A stretch of DNA of 64,000 bases from Aureimonas sp. SK2 (GTDB lineage Bacteria > Pseudomonadota > Alphaproteobacteria > Rhizobiales > Rhizobiaceae). Below the pieces are notes generated by a model, which saw only the letters and a program-made list of their open reading frames with translations, was not told the DNA's origin and made no database searches. The position numbers and the translations under genes are program-made. Location: assembly GCF_029813115.1 (NCBI RefSeq), contig NZ_JAPZDS010000006.1:1-64000 (forward strand), given 5' to 3'. Numbering within the stretch: position 1 is the stretch's first letter; the number at the start of each line of letters is the position of its first letter. This document shows positions 44,690-53,822 of the stretch, piece by piece.

Positions 44690-44941
44690 TCAGACGGGCG
44701 AGCCGTCGCCTTCCTCTTCCAAGGTGACGGCGACGTCGGCATTGGCCGAGAGGCGCAGGCGATCGCCCTCCACCCCGGCGACGAGGCCGATCGGGACGTA
44801 GTGGTGGTGGCCCTTGTGCAAGCCTTCGCCGCTGTCGCGGCGCGTCAGCTTGATCCGGTGCTCCTCCACCCGGTCGACCGTACCGACATGGACGCCGTCG
44901 GCGCCGATGACGTCCATATGTTCCTTGATGTCCTGGCGCAT
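44690..44941 (-). CDS. DUF2171 protein (PRC-barrel-like)
   Basis: An 83-residue cytoplasmic protein starting MRQDIKEHMDVIGADGVHVG. The pattern VIGADG-HVGTVD, the HHHYVP triplet of histidines and the closing LSANADVA identify DUF2171, a small beta-barrel domain of unknown role, often found with stress-response genes. It lies 29 bases downstream of the DUF2934 gene and probably shares its transcript. Confidence 0.85.
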   Translation of the reverse strand: MRQDIKEHMDVIGADGVHVGTVDRVEEHRIKLTRRDSGEGLHKGHHHYVPIGLVAGVEGDRLRLSANADVAVTLEEEGDGSPV

Positions 44942-44970
44942 GTTTGTCCCTTCAGCCGGTATGCTTGCGG

Positions 44971-45147
44971 TTATCGTGCGACGAAGCGGTTCTCGTGAAC
45001 CGTTTCGTCCTTGCGCTCGTCCGGCCCGCCTTCCACCTCGCGTGCGGCCTCGGCCCAGAAATCGTGTTCCCGGCCCGTGGGGCGACCGGCCTTCTCCCAG
45101 AGGAAATAGGCCAGGTTTCGTATCTCCTGATCCCTATCCGACGTCAT
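44971..45147 (-). CDS. DUF2934 protein
   Basis: A 58-residue protein starting at 45147 behind GAGGAG. The core IRNLAYFLWEKAGRPTGRE followed by HDFWAEAA is the hallmark of DUF2934, a short helical domain widespread in Rhizobiales with no known function. First gene of a two-gene unit with the DUF2171 gene. Confidence 0.85.
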   Translation of the reverse strand: MTSDRDQEIRNLAYFLWEKAGRPTGREHDFWAEAAREVEGGPDERKDETVHENRFVAR

Positions 45148-45517
45148 AGCGGTCTCCTCGCACGCTGATCGGTCCTGTCCCTGCGGGGCTCGGCGATGGA
45201 AGCTCGTCGGCCGGCCAAAGATCGACCTCTTGGCTGGGATACATATGCCTCGTGCGTCTGCCGGAAAGACACATGCACGATTGGATGCGACCGGAAACGG
45301 CATGCCTGCGTCGAAAGGGCGTCGCCTTCCGCCGAGCCTTCCGCTCGGTCGCGGTTCCATGCTATGGCCGCTGCCGCATGTCCCCGGCGCCATGGGCGCG
45401 AGACGGGGCGCGCATCATGACGTGCCCCCCGTTCGCGGGTGCCCGACCAGCCAGAGGCGAAGGCGCCGGCCGCTTGATCCACCCGTTCCGTTCCATCCCG
45501 GAGGCCTCGTTCGAGGA
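45148..45517. other. Divergent leader between DUF2934 and kup
   Basis: About 370 bases with no gene I can support. An open frame in phase with kup extends back to 45230 but has no membrane or family features. The region must hold both promoters. I found no riboswitch or operator. Confidence 0.4.
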
Positions 45518-47428
45518 ATGACCAGCGGTCAGGCGGCACCTGCGGCCGATACGCAGATCCAGACGCGCGAGAACCCGCACGCCAAGAGCCTCGGTCCCTT
45601 GGTGCTCGGCAGCATCGGCGTCGTCTATGGCGATATCGGGACGAGCCCTCTCTACGCGATGAAGGAATCGCTGCTGCATGTCGGCGGGGTGCCGTCCGCC
45701 AGCGAGATCATCGGCATCGTGTCGCTTCTGGTCTGGTCTCTGATCTTCGTCGTCACGGTGAAATACGTGATGCTGGTGCTGCGGGCCGACAACCAGGGCG
45801 AGGGCGGTGCGCTGTCGCTGATGGCGCTCGCGCAGAAGGCGCTCGCCAAGCCCAACAAGATGATCCTAGGCCTCGGCATCGTGGGCGCGGCGCTGTTCTA
45901 CGGCGACGCGATCTTGACGCCGGCGGTCTCGGTCCTGTCGGCGGTGGAGGGTCTGAAGGTCGCCGCGCCCGGCCTCGATCCCTATATCGTGCCGATCGCG
46001 CTCGCCGTGATCATCGGCCTCTACGCGGTGCAGTCCTTCGGCACCTCGCAGGTGGCCCGCTTCTTCGGCCCGATCATGTCGATCTGGTTCATCGCCCTGG
46101 CGCTGATCGGCGTCTCGCATATCGGCGACGCCCCTCAGATTCTGCACGCGCTGAACCCGATCAACGGGTTCTGGTTCATGACCAGCCACGGCATCATCGG
46201 CTTCACGGTGCTCGGCTCGGTGTTCCTGGCGGTCACGGGCGCCGAGGCGCTCTATGCCGACATGGGTCATTTCGGCAAGCGGCCCATTCAGTTCGCCTGG
46301 CTCGGCTTCGTCGGCCCGGCGCTGCTTCTGAACTATCTCGGGCAGGGCGCCTATGCGCTGCACGACCCGAGCGTCCTGCCGAACCTCTTCTTCCTGTCGG
46401 CTCCCGAATGGGCGCGCTTCCCGCTCGTGATCCTGGCCACCCTGGCGACCATCATCGCCGGCCAGGCGGTGATCACCGGTGCCTTCTCGCTCACCCAGCA
46501 GGCGATCCAGCTCGGCCTGCTGCCGCGCCTGCAGATCGAGTACACGTCCGAGACCGAGCAGGGGCAGATCTATCTGCCGACCGTCAACTGGCTGATGCTG
46601 GTGGGCGTGGTGATGCTGGTCCTGTTCTTCCAGGATTCGTCCTCCCTCGCCGCGGCCTACGGCATCGCCGTCACCGGCACGATGGTGGTCACGAGCCTCC
46701 TGTCCGTCGTGGTCTTCGCCTATGGCTGGAAGTGGGGTCTCGGTCTGGCCATGGCGGTGGTGCTGCCGTTCCTCCTGATCGACATGGCCTACCTCGCCGC
46801 CAATCTCCTGAAGCTGGCCGACGGCGGCTATCTGCCGCTGGTCATCGGCGGCTGCATTGTGGTGCTGATGGCGATCTGGGTGCGCGGCGTTCGCCTTCTC
46901 AACACCAAGGCCGCGCAGCAGAACCTCTCGCTCGAGACCTTCATCAAGGCGATGGAGACCTCCTCCGTCTCGCGTGTGGCGGGCACGGCCATGTACCTGA
47001 CGTCGACGCCGGAGACCGTGCCATCGGCGCTGCTGCACAATCTCAAGCACAACCGCGTGCTGCACGAGCGCAACGTCATCGTCACCATCCGCACGGTGAA
47101 CACGCCCTATGTGCCTCTGGCCGAACGTGTCGACTACCGCGAACTGGCGCCCGGCTTCGCGCGGATCGAGCTGCACTACGGCTTCCTGGAGGAGCCCAAC
47201 CTCGTCCAGGCGCTGATCCAGCTCCGCGAAAAGGGCGTGAAGTTCGACGTGATGTCGACGACCTTCTTCGTCGGCCGACGGCGCATCCGCTCGGCGGCGC
47301 GCTCGGAGATGCCGCGCTGGCAGAGCCAGCTCTTCATCAAGATGGCGCGGCATTCCTACGACATGATCGACTACTACAAGATCCCCGCCAATCGCGTGGT
47401 TGAGCTTGGGACCTATGTGACGCTGTAG
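45518..47428 (+). CDS. kup: Low-affinity potassium transporter Kup
   Basis: Potassium/proton symporter of the inner membrane. The start at 45518 (GGAGG upstream at 45500-45504) gives 636 residues. The N-terminal LGSIGVVYGDIGTSPLYA is the family signature, followed by 12 membrane segments to about residue 435 and a cytoplasmic tail that ends at YVTL. VTGAEALYADMGHFG is also diagnostic. It is monocistronic. Confidence 0.96.
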   Translation: MTSGQAAPAADTQIQTRENPHAKSLGPLVLGSIGVVYGDIGTSPLYAMKESLLHVGGVPSASEIIGIVSLLVWSLIFVVTVKYVMLVLRADNQGEGGALSLMALAQKALAKPNKMILGLGIVGAALFYGDAILTPAVSVLSAVEGLKVAAPGLDPYIVPIALAVIIGLYAVQSFGTSQVARFFGPIMSIWFIALALIGVSHIGDAPQILHALNPINGFWFMTSHGIIGFTVLGSVFLAVTGAEALYADMGHFGKRPIQFAWLGFVGPALLLNYLGQGAYALHDPSVLPNLFFLSAPEWARFPLVILATLATIIAGQAVITGAFSLTQQAIQLGLLPRLQIEYTSETEQGQIYLPTVNWLMLVGVVMLVLFFQDSSSLAAAYGIAVTGTMVVTSLLSVVVFAYGWKWGLGLAMAVVLPFLLIDMAYLAANLLKLADGGYLPLVIGGCIVVLMAIWVRGVRLLNTKAAQQNLSLETFIKAMETSSVSRVAGTAMYLTSTPETVPSALLHNLKHNRVLHERNVIVTIRTVNTPYVPLAERVDYRELAPGFARIELHYGFLEEPNLVQALIQLREKGVKFDVMSTTFFVGRRRIRSAARSEMPRWQSQLFIKMARHSYDMIDYYKIPANRVVELGTYVTL

Positions 47429-47569
47429 GCCGCAAGCCTCTCGCAAGGTTGCGCGAACGCCCTAGTTATCCTCCTGTCGCGGCCGCCCTGGCCGCCATGC
47501 CGGGTTTTTCGATCGTGCGGCGCGCCCCGCGCGAGCGGATCAAGGTCCCGGCCGGGAAGGACATGCCCC

Positions 47570-47821
47570 ATGGATATGCCAGTCAGGACCGAGACGGTTC
47601 GCAAGAACGAACTCGGCGACATTGCAAACCGTGCCGAGAAGGGCTCGGCGATGCGTCTGATCAATGCGGAAACCAAGGCCACCAACGACAAGACCGCGCG
47701 CCTGAGGGCGCTGCGCCTCGCGCGCGAGGCCGAGGAAGCCGCCGCCGCTGCGGCCGAGGCCGCGGCCGCGCCGGTGAAGGCGCCCAAGCGCGTGCGCAAG
47801 ACGACGTCCAAGGCGGCCTGA
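47570..47821 (+). CDS. Small Ala/Lys-rich hypothetical protein
   Basis: An 83-residue frame (ATG 47570; the Met two codons on, 47576, is also possible) with a polar N-terminus (VRTETVRKNELGDIANRAEK), a Glu/Ala helix and a basic Pro/Lys/Arg tail (VKAPKRVRKTTSKAA). Such tails are typical of small nucleic-acid-associated proteins. No known family recognised. It is followed by a hairpin with a T-rich tail at 47835. Confidence 0.65.
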   Translation: MDMPVRTETVRKNELGDIANRAEKGSAMRLINAETKATNDKTARLRALRLAREAEEAAAAAAEAAAAPVKAPKRVRKTTSKAA

Positions 47822-47834
47822 TTCCCGCCATTTC

Positions 47835-47872
47835 TGCCCCGACGAGCCGACAGGCCTGCCGGGGCATTTCTT
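47835..47872 (+). terminator. Terminator after the 47570 gene
   Basis: A 7-base stem TGCCCCG (47835-47841 with 47860-47866) encloses a partly paired 18-base loop and is followed by TTTCTTT. Confidence 0.65.
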
Positions 47873-47914
47873 TGCCGTCTCTCCTGGCGACGCCCACACC
47901 GGTCTGCGGGTGCT

Positions 47915-48973
47915 TCAGGCAGTAGCCAGTCGACCGGCCGTTTCCCACGAGCCGTGCGCAATGGCGACGAGGTTCGCCTCGAACTCCCGCGAACAGGTTT
48001 CCCAGGAAAACCCTTCCGCGAACCGCCTGCAGCCGTCCCGGTCGATCGACAGGGCCGCGAGGGCTGCGGCGCGCAGGTCTTCCGACAGGACCGCGTGCGG
48101 CGTGCCGCCGACGATGTCCCGCGGGCCGGGCACGGGTAGAGCGGCCACAGGCGTGCCGCAGGCCAGCGCCTCGAGGACCACCAGCCCGAAGGTCTCGAAG
48201 CGGGAGGGGAACACGAAAACGTCGGCCGCCGACAGGTGTCGGGCGAGGTCCGCGCCATGCCGATAGCCGAGGAAATGCGCGTCGGGATGGGCGGCCTTCA
48301 GCTTGCCCATCGCAGGCCCGTCGCCCACGACGACCTTGGAGCCCGGCAGGTCGAGCCCGAGAAAGGCCGGCAGGTTCTTCTCGTCGGACACGCGGCCGAG
48401 ATACAGGAACAAGGGGCGCGGCAGGCCGAGGAAGTCCGGGTCGAAGCCGGCCTCGCCGCGGCAGGGGTGGAACAGCTCGGTATCCACCGCCCGGCCCCAG
48501 CGGCAGATGTTGCGGAAGCCGCGCTCGGCCAGCTCGTGCTCCAGCGTCTGCGTCTGCACCATCATCGCGGCGCCGCCATTGTGGAACCAGCGCTGCGCGG
48601 CATAGGCGGCGGCCGAGCCGAAGCCGAACTTGCGGTCGAAATAGTCGCCGAACCGCGTGTGGAACGACGTGGTGAAGGGCAGGCCCCGCGCGCGGCAGTA
48701 GCGTCGCATCGACAGGCCGATCGTGCCTTCCACCGGAATGTGGATCGAGTCCGGCCGGAAAACCTCGATGCGCTCGGCGATCGTGCGTCCGGGGGCGACG
48801 GCGAGCCGAACCTCCGGGTAGCCGGGAGCGGGGATCGTGTGCGGAAAGTCCGCCGGGCCGAGAAGCTCGACCTCGTGGCCGAAGCGTCGCAGCCAGCCCG
48901 CCGTGGTCTCCAGCACCCGGACGACACCGTTGACCTGGGGCGCGGCCGCGTCGGACGCGATCAGGATGCGCAT
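47915..48973 (-). CDS. Family 4 glycosyltransferase, probably for a glycolipid
   Basis: The start at 48973 gives 352 residues. The N-terminal half (ILIASDAAAPQVNGVVRVLE) and FTTSFHTRFGDYF match GT4 enzymes that glycosylate diacylglycerol or lipids, such as SqdX- and MgtA-like transferases. The C-terminal half has GRVSDEKNL and the nucleotide-sugar motif FPSRFETFGLVVLEA with the EX7E pattern. It is divergent from sqdB across 119 bases, so a role as sulfoquinovosyltransferase (SQDG synthase) is likely, though rhizobia with SqdB/SqdC/SqdD use a different arrangement. The lipid role is inference. Confidence 0.8.
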   Translation of the reverse strand: MRILIASDAAAPQVNGVVRVLETTAGWLRRFGHEVELLGPADFPHTIPAPGYPEVRLAVAPGRTIAERIEVFRPDSIHIPVEGTIGLSMRRYCRARGLPFTTSFHTRFGDYFDRKFGFGSAAAYAAQRWFHNGGAAMMVQTQTLEHELAERGFRNICRWGRAVDTELFHPCRGEAGFDPDFLGLPRPLFLYLGRVSDEKNLPAFLGLDLPGSKVVVGDGPAMGKLKAAHPDAHFLGYRHGADLARHLSAADVFVFPSRFETFGLVVLEALACGTPVAALPVPGPRDIVGGTPHAVLSEDLRAAALAALSIDRDGCRRFAEGFSWETCSREFEANLVAIAHGSWETAGRLATA

Positions 48974-48997
48974 GTTTCGTGTTTCCCTTTTCTCGCC

Positions 48998-49014
48998 AAA
49001 CGGAAGGTCCGTTT
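48998..49014. promoter_or_regulatory. Inverted repeat in the glycosyltransferase/sqdB promoter region
   Basis: AAACGGA-AGG-TCCGTTT is a perfect 7-base inverted repeat, 25 bases before the glycosyltransferase start and 79 before sqdB. It could be an operator shared by the divergent pair. It does not match the Pho box. Confidence 0.4.
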
Positions 49015-49092
49015 CCGAATGCAATTCACGGTGATAGAGCTTGGCGCGACCGAGTGCGCCGGGGCGCGCCGCGAGCCGAAAGTGATGTCCGC

Positions 49093-50271
49093 ATGAAGGT
49101 GATTGTTCTGGGTGGCGACGGGTTCTGCGGCTGGGCGACGTCCCTCCACCTGTCGGCCGAAGGGCACCATGTGACCATCGTCGACAATCTGGTGCGTCGT
49201 CGCACGGACGAAGAGCTCGGCGTCTCCAGCCTGACGCCCATCCGCTCCATCGAGGAGCGGCTGCAGGCGTGGCGCGAGACGCGCAACACGCCGATCGACT
49301 TCGTGGAACTCGACGTCGCCAAGGACTACGACCGGCTGGAGGCCCTGTTCCGCGAGGTCTCGCCCGACGCGATCGTGCACTTCGCCGAGCAGCGCGCCGC
49401 GCCCTACTCGATGAAGTCGCCCTGGCACAAGCGCTACACGGTCGACAACAACGTCAACGCGACCTCGTCGGTCCTCTGCGCGATGGTCGAGGCCTGCCCG
49501 GACGCCCATCTCGTTCATCTCGGCACGATGGGGGTCTACGGCTACGGCAAGACCAAGGGGATGACGATCCCGGAGGGCTACATCGACGCCACGCTGCGCT
49601 CGGCCGGCGCAGAGGCGAATGTCGAGATCCTGTATCCGGTGGATCCCGGCTCGATCTACCATATGACGAAGACCCTCGATCAGCTCCTCTTCCTGTACTA
49701 CGCCAAGAATGACGGTTTGAAGATCACCGATCTTCACCAGGGAATCGTCTGGGGCACCTCGACCCCGGAGACCGACCTCGACGAGCGGCTGGTCAACCGT
49801 TTCGACTACGACGGCGACTACGGCACGGTGCTCAACCGCTTCCTGGCGCAAGCCGCCATCGGCCATCCGCTGACCGTCCACGGCACCGGCGGCCAGACCC
49901 GCGCCTTCATCCACATCCGCGACACCGTGCGCTGCATCGCCCTCGCGATTCAGGCGCCACCGGGGCGCGGCGAGCGTGTGCGCATCATGAACCAGATGAC
50001 CGAGACGCACCGAGTGAAGGATCTCGCCCAGATGGTCTCGCGGATGACCGGCGTGCCGGTCGAGCATCTCGACAATCCCCGCAAGGAGATGGCCGAGAAC
50101 GATCTCGTCGTCGCCAACGATTCGCTGATCCGGCTCGGCCTGAAACCGACCCGCCTGTCGGACGGGTTGATGGAGGAGGTCGTCCAGATCGCCGAGCGCC
50201 ACAAGGACCGCTGCGACACGAGCCGGATCGTCTGCTCCTCGCTCTGGGTCCGGCCGATCGCGGCCGAATAG
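49093..50271 (+). CDS. sqdB: UDP-sulfoquinovose synthase
   Basis: Converts UDP-glucose and sulfite to UDP-sulfoquinovose, the head group donor of sulfolipid. The start at 49093 gives 392 residues. It is an extended short-chain dehydrogenase: GGDGFCGW (8-15) binds NAD, T145 and the YHMTK pair (Y189, K193) form the catalytic triad, equal to T145/Y182/K186 of Arabidopsis SQD1. FAEQRAAPYSM is a SqdB signature segment. No sulfite donor gene is adjacent. Confidence 0.95.
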   Translation: MKVIVLGGDGFCGWATSLHLSAEGHHVTIVDNLVRRRTDEELGVSSLTPIRSIEERLQAWRETRNTPIDFVELDVAKDYDRLEALFREVSPDAIVHFAEQRAAPYSMKSPWHKRYTVDNNVNATSSVLCAMVEACPDAHLVHLGTMGVYGYGKTKGMTIPEGYIDATLRSAGAEANVEILYPVDPGSIYHMTKTLDQLLFLYYAKNDGLKITDLHQGIVWGTSTPETDLDERLVNRFDYDGDYGTVLNRFLAQAAIGHPLTVHGTGGQTRAFIHIRDTVRCIALAIQAPPGRGERVRIMNQMTETHRVKDLAQMVSRMTGVPVEHLDNPRKEMAENDLVVANDSLIRLGLKPTRLSDGLMEEVVQIAERHKDRCDTSRIVCSSLWVRPIAAE

Positions 50272-50281
50272 GGCGGGGCCT

Positions 50282-50611
50282 CTAACTCCGCCGCCCCTCC
50301 GCGTCCACGGTCTGGATCACCTCGAAGCCCTCGAATTCGGGATGGCCGAGATAGAGCGGGCGCGTGCCGCCGGCTGTGCGATGCGAGGCGCGAAAGGCCT
50401 CCGAGCGGGTCCAGCCCTCGAAGGCCTCGCGGCTCGTCCAGACCGTATGGGAGGCGTAGAGCTGATGGTCCTCGCGCTCCGGCCCCTTCAGCATATGGAA
50501 TTCCTGGAAGCCGGGCACGGTGTGGAGATGCGTCTCGCGGTTCGCCCAGAGCGCTTCGAACTCTTGCGTTGCGTCGGGCAGGACCTTGAAGCGGTTCATG
50601 GCAATGAACAT
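50282..50611 (-). CDS. ABM-fold monooxygenase, heme-degrading type
   Basis: A 109-residue ferredoxin-like protein starting MFIAMNRFKV at 50611. The layout with Asn near the N-terminus (N6), VPGFQEFHMLKGP and WTRSEAFRASHR matches the IsdG/HmuQ branch of antibiotic-biosynthesis monooxygenases, which open heme to free iron. Rhizobial HmuQ proteins start in nearly the same way. No hemin uptake genes are nearby, so the role is inferred from sequence pattern. Its stop is 10 bases from that of sqdB (convergent). Confidence 0.8.
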   Translation of the reverse strand: MFIAMNRFKVLPDATQEFEALWANRETHLHTVPGFQEFHMLKGPEREDHQLYASHTVWTSREAFEGWTRSEAFRASHRTAGGTRPLYLGHPEFEGFEVIQTVDAEGRRS

Positions 50612-50900
50612 CGGCGGGCTTTCTGAAGGCTTCGGGACGAGTCGTGGGGGAAGAATAGGCCGCTCCACCGCCCGTCGCCAGCGCAACCGCCTCGCGAAAG
50701 CGTGAGCGCGAACGGTCGGTCAAACCGTCCGATCCTCGCGGCGCCGCCACTTCGCAAACGCTTTCTTGTTGTTTAAGGCCGAAGAATCGAATCACCGCGG
50801 GGTCCGGACGGGCTCCGCACGACCATGCACGACCAAAGGCCGGTTCCGCCCTTCGAGGGGGGTGACGGAGCGGCGGATCAGACAATCAGGGGACCATCGC

Positions 50901-51716
50901 ATGAGCAGACTTCCGCTTCTTCGCGCGGCTCTCGCCGCCGCCGCGCTGACCTTCGCCGCGCCGGCGCTGGCCCAGAGCTGCGGCAATTCCTCCGCGGGCT
51001 TCGGCCCCTGGCTGGAAAGCTTCAAGGCGCAGGCCGTCGCCAGCGGCATCTCGCGCGGCACGATCCAGGAAGCGCTCGGCAACGTCAGCTACGATCCCAA
51101 GGTCATCAGCCTCGACCGCAACCAGAAGAGCTTCAAGCTGTCGCTCGACGCCTTCATGGAGCGCCGCGCGCCCGCCTCCTTCGTCAAGAAGGGCAAGGGC
51201 ATCATCGCCCAGAACCGCGACCTGCTGAACCGCATCGAGCAGCGCTACGGCGTCCAGAAGGAGGTTCTGGTCGCGATCTGGGGCATGGAAACGGGCTTCG
51301 GCGCCAATTCCGGCAACATGAACATCTTCCGCTCGCTCGCCACCCTCTCCTACGACTGCCGCCGCTCGGACTTCTTCACCGAGGAGCTGATGGCGGCGCT
51401 CGAGATCGTCGATCGCGGCGACAAGCGCGCCTCCGACATGAAGGGCGCCTGGGCCGGCGAGATCGGCCAGACGCAGTTCCTGGCGAAGAACTACCTGCGC
51501 TACGCTGTGGACTTCGACGGCGACGGCCGCCGCGACCTGATCCGCTCCAAGGCGGACGTGCTCGCCTCCACCGCCAACTTCCTGAAGCAGCACGGCTGGG
51601 TTGCCGGTGCCGGCTACAATCCGGGCGAGCCGAACTTCGCGCGCCTCGTCGACTGGAACCGCGCCACCGTCTACCAGCAGGGCCTCGCCCTCTTCGCGAC
51701 CAAGCTGGCGAACTGA
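50901..51716 (+). CDS. Periplasmic lytic murein transglycosylase, MltB type
   Basis: Cleaves the glycan strands of peptidoglycan. The start at 50901 gives a signal peptide (MSRLPLLRAALAAAALTF..., cut after ALA, residue 24) and 271 residues, shorter than MltB of E. coli but normal for the soluble SLT_2 proteins of Rhizobiales. The catalytic Glu is E130 in AIWGMETGFGANSG. AGEIGQTQF and FDGDGRRDL are family segments. There is no C-terminal peptidoglycan-binding domain and no lipobox. Confidence 0.92.
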   Translation: MSRLPLLRAALAAAALTFAAPALAQSCGNSSAGFGPWLESFKAQAVASGISRGTIQEALGNVSYDPKVISLDRNQKSFKLSLDAFMERRAPASFVKKGKGIIAQNRDLLNRIEQRYGVQKEVLVAIWGMETGFGANSGNMNIFRSLATLSYDCRRSDFFTEELMAALEIVDRGDKRASDMKGAWAGEIGQTQFLAKNYLRYAVDFDGDGRRDLIRSKADVLASTANFLKQHGWVAGAGYNPGEPNFARLVDWNRATVYQQGLALFATKLAN

Positions 51717-51725
51717 CCAAGGGCC

Positions 51726-52172
51726 ATGCCCTCGGGCTGGACGATCCGAAGGGCGGGGGCGCACCACGTCACCGCCCTTTTCCATGTGCGAACGCAAGTC
51801 CGCGAGAACGCGATGTCGATGGAGGGGCTGGCGGCCACCGGCGTCACGCCCGAGGCGGTGAGCGCCATGCTGGCGGCCTCGCCTTGCGCTTTCGTGGCGG
51901 AATAGGCGGGCCGGATCGTCGGCTTTTCGATGATCGATGCGGAGGAGGGGAGCCTGTTTGCCGCCTTTGTCCTTCCGGGCTTCGAAGGCCGAGGGATCGG
52001 CCGCGCCTTGATCGCGCGCGCGGAAGCCGCCCTGTTCGAACGCTTCGACGCGATCTGGCTGGAAACCGACCCGGACAGCCGTGCCGCCCGGCTCTACCAC
52101 CGCCTCGGATGGCGCGCGGTTGAGACGGCCGGCTCGGACATCCGCATGCAGAAGCGGCGGCCGGCCTCCTAA
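51726..52172 (+). pseudogene. GNAT acetyltransferase broken by one in-frame TAG
   Basis: From ATG 51726 a single frame reads a complete GNAT protein of 148 codons, except for TAG at 51903-51905 (codon 60). Before the stop it encodes WTIRRAGAHHVTALFHVR and PEAVSAMLAASPCAFVAE; after it AGRIVGFSMIDAEEG and the acetyl-CoA loop GFEGRGIGRALI. Both sides belong to one domain and the reading frame is unbroken. A GAG (Glu) to TAG change explains it. An 80-residue piece could restart at ATG 51930 but would lack the first strands. Its end overlaps the convergent GST gene by 4 bases. Confidence 0.8.
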
Positions 52173-52900
52173 TCCCCGTCGAGTTCGGGGTAACGGCGAA
52201 AGATGCCGTCCTCGTTGAACGGGATGCGGCGCGGGCTGGCGAGATAGCGGGCGATCGGCGGGTCCCCTGCCACGCGGTCGCGGAGCGCCAGGACGCGACG
52301 GTAGTCCGTCTCGATCGCCGCCATGCGGCGCGGAAAGGCATAGCGTAGACCCTCGACGATCTGGAACAGGCCGAGATCGGCATAGGTCAGGCGGTCGCCC
52401 GCGAGGAAGCCGCTCCCGTTCGCCATGAGCAGGCGCTCGTACCAGCCGAGGAACTTCGGCATCCGCTCGCGCCGGAACTCGGTCGCGCGCCGCAGCGCCT
52501 CGGGCTTCTGGTCCTCGTAGTAAAGGCCGGTGCCGACGGGGTGGTGGGTGTCGTGCGCTTCAGCCACGAGGTCGGCGGTGGTCAGCGCGATCGTGCGGGC
52601 GAAAAGTCGATCCGCCTCGCCGGTCGGTGCAAGGCCGAGCCGCTCGCCGAGCCAGGCGGAGACCTCCGCCGCTTGAGCCACCAACTTACCGTTCTCGACC
52701 AGGAAGGGCGGCGCGAAGGGGATGCGACCGCCGATGCCGGTTTCGAGGATCGCCATCATGGCGGGAACGCCGCCGCCCTCCGTTTCATCGAGGCGCGCCA
52801 TGTCGCGATAGGGCGCTTCGGCGGCTTCCAGCACTAGGCGCGGGAACTCGCCGCGACCCTGAAGGCCGGGCCAGTAGTAGAGGTCGAAGCGTTCGGTCAT
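52169..52900 (-). CDS. Glutathione S-transferase family protein
   Basis: A 243-residue cytoplasmic protein starting MTERFDLYYWPGLQGRGEFP at 52900. The thioredoxin-like N-domain (about 1-90) has Tyr in the catalytic region (YYWPGLQGRGE) and the cis-Pro motif PFAPPFLVENG; the all-helical C-domain follows (about 100-240). The pattern RGEFPRLVLEAAE resembles sigma-class or prostaglandin-synthase-like transferases. Substrate unknown. Confidence 0.87.
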   Translation of the reverse strand: MTERFDLYYWPGLQGRGEFPRLVLEAAEAPYRDMARLDETEGGGVPAMMAILETGIGGRIPFAPPFLVENGKLVAQAAEVSAWLGERLGLAPTGEADRLFARTIALTTADLVAEAHDTHHPVGTGLYYEDQKPEALRRATEFRRERMPKFLGWYERLLMANGSGFLAGDRLTYADLGLFQIVEGLRYAFPRRMAAIETDYRRVLALRDRVAGDPPIARYLASPRRIPFNEDGIFRRYPELDGD

Positions 52901-52981
52901 CCTGCGGTCTCCCGTTCTCGGATCCATCCAAGCTCGGTCGTCGCGCACCGAGGTCAACCGCCGGAAGCCCGAAACGAACAA

Positions 52982-53006
52982 AGCCGGCTCGATGTACGAG
53001 CCGGCT
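52982..53006 (-). terminator. Terminator of the frc operon
   Basis: A perfect 10-base stem AGCCGGCTCG (52982-52991 with 52997-53006) lies 25 bases beyond the frcA stop on the minus strand, followed by a T-rich stretch (TTTGTTCGTTT). Confidence 0.75.
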
Positions 53007-53030
53007 CCGCGAGGCGCGAGGGGAGGGCGG

Positions 53031-53821
<791 letters not shown>

Positions 53822-53822
<1 letters not shown>

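Noticed and set aside
45230-45517. N-terminal extension of Kup
   Set aside because: The extra 96 residues are low-complexity and have no match to the Kup N-terminus, which begins properly just after ATG 45518.
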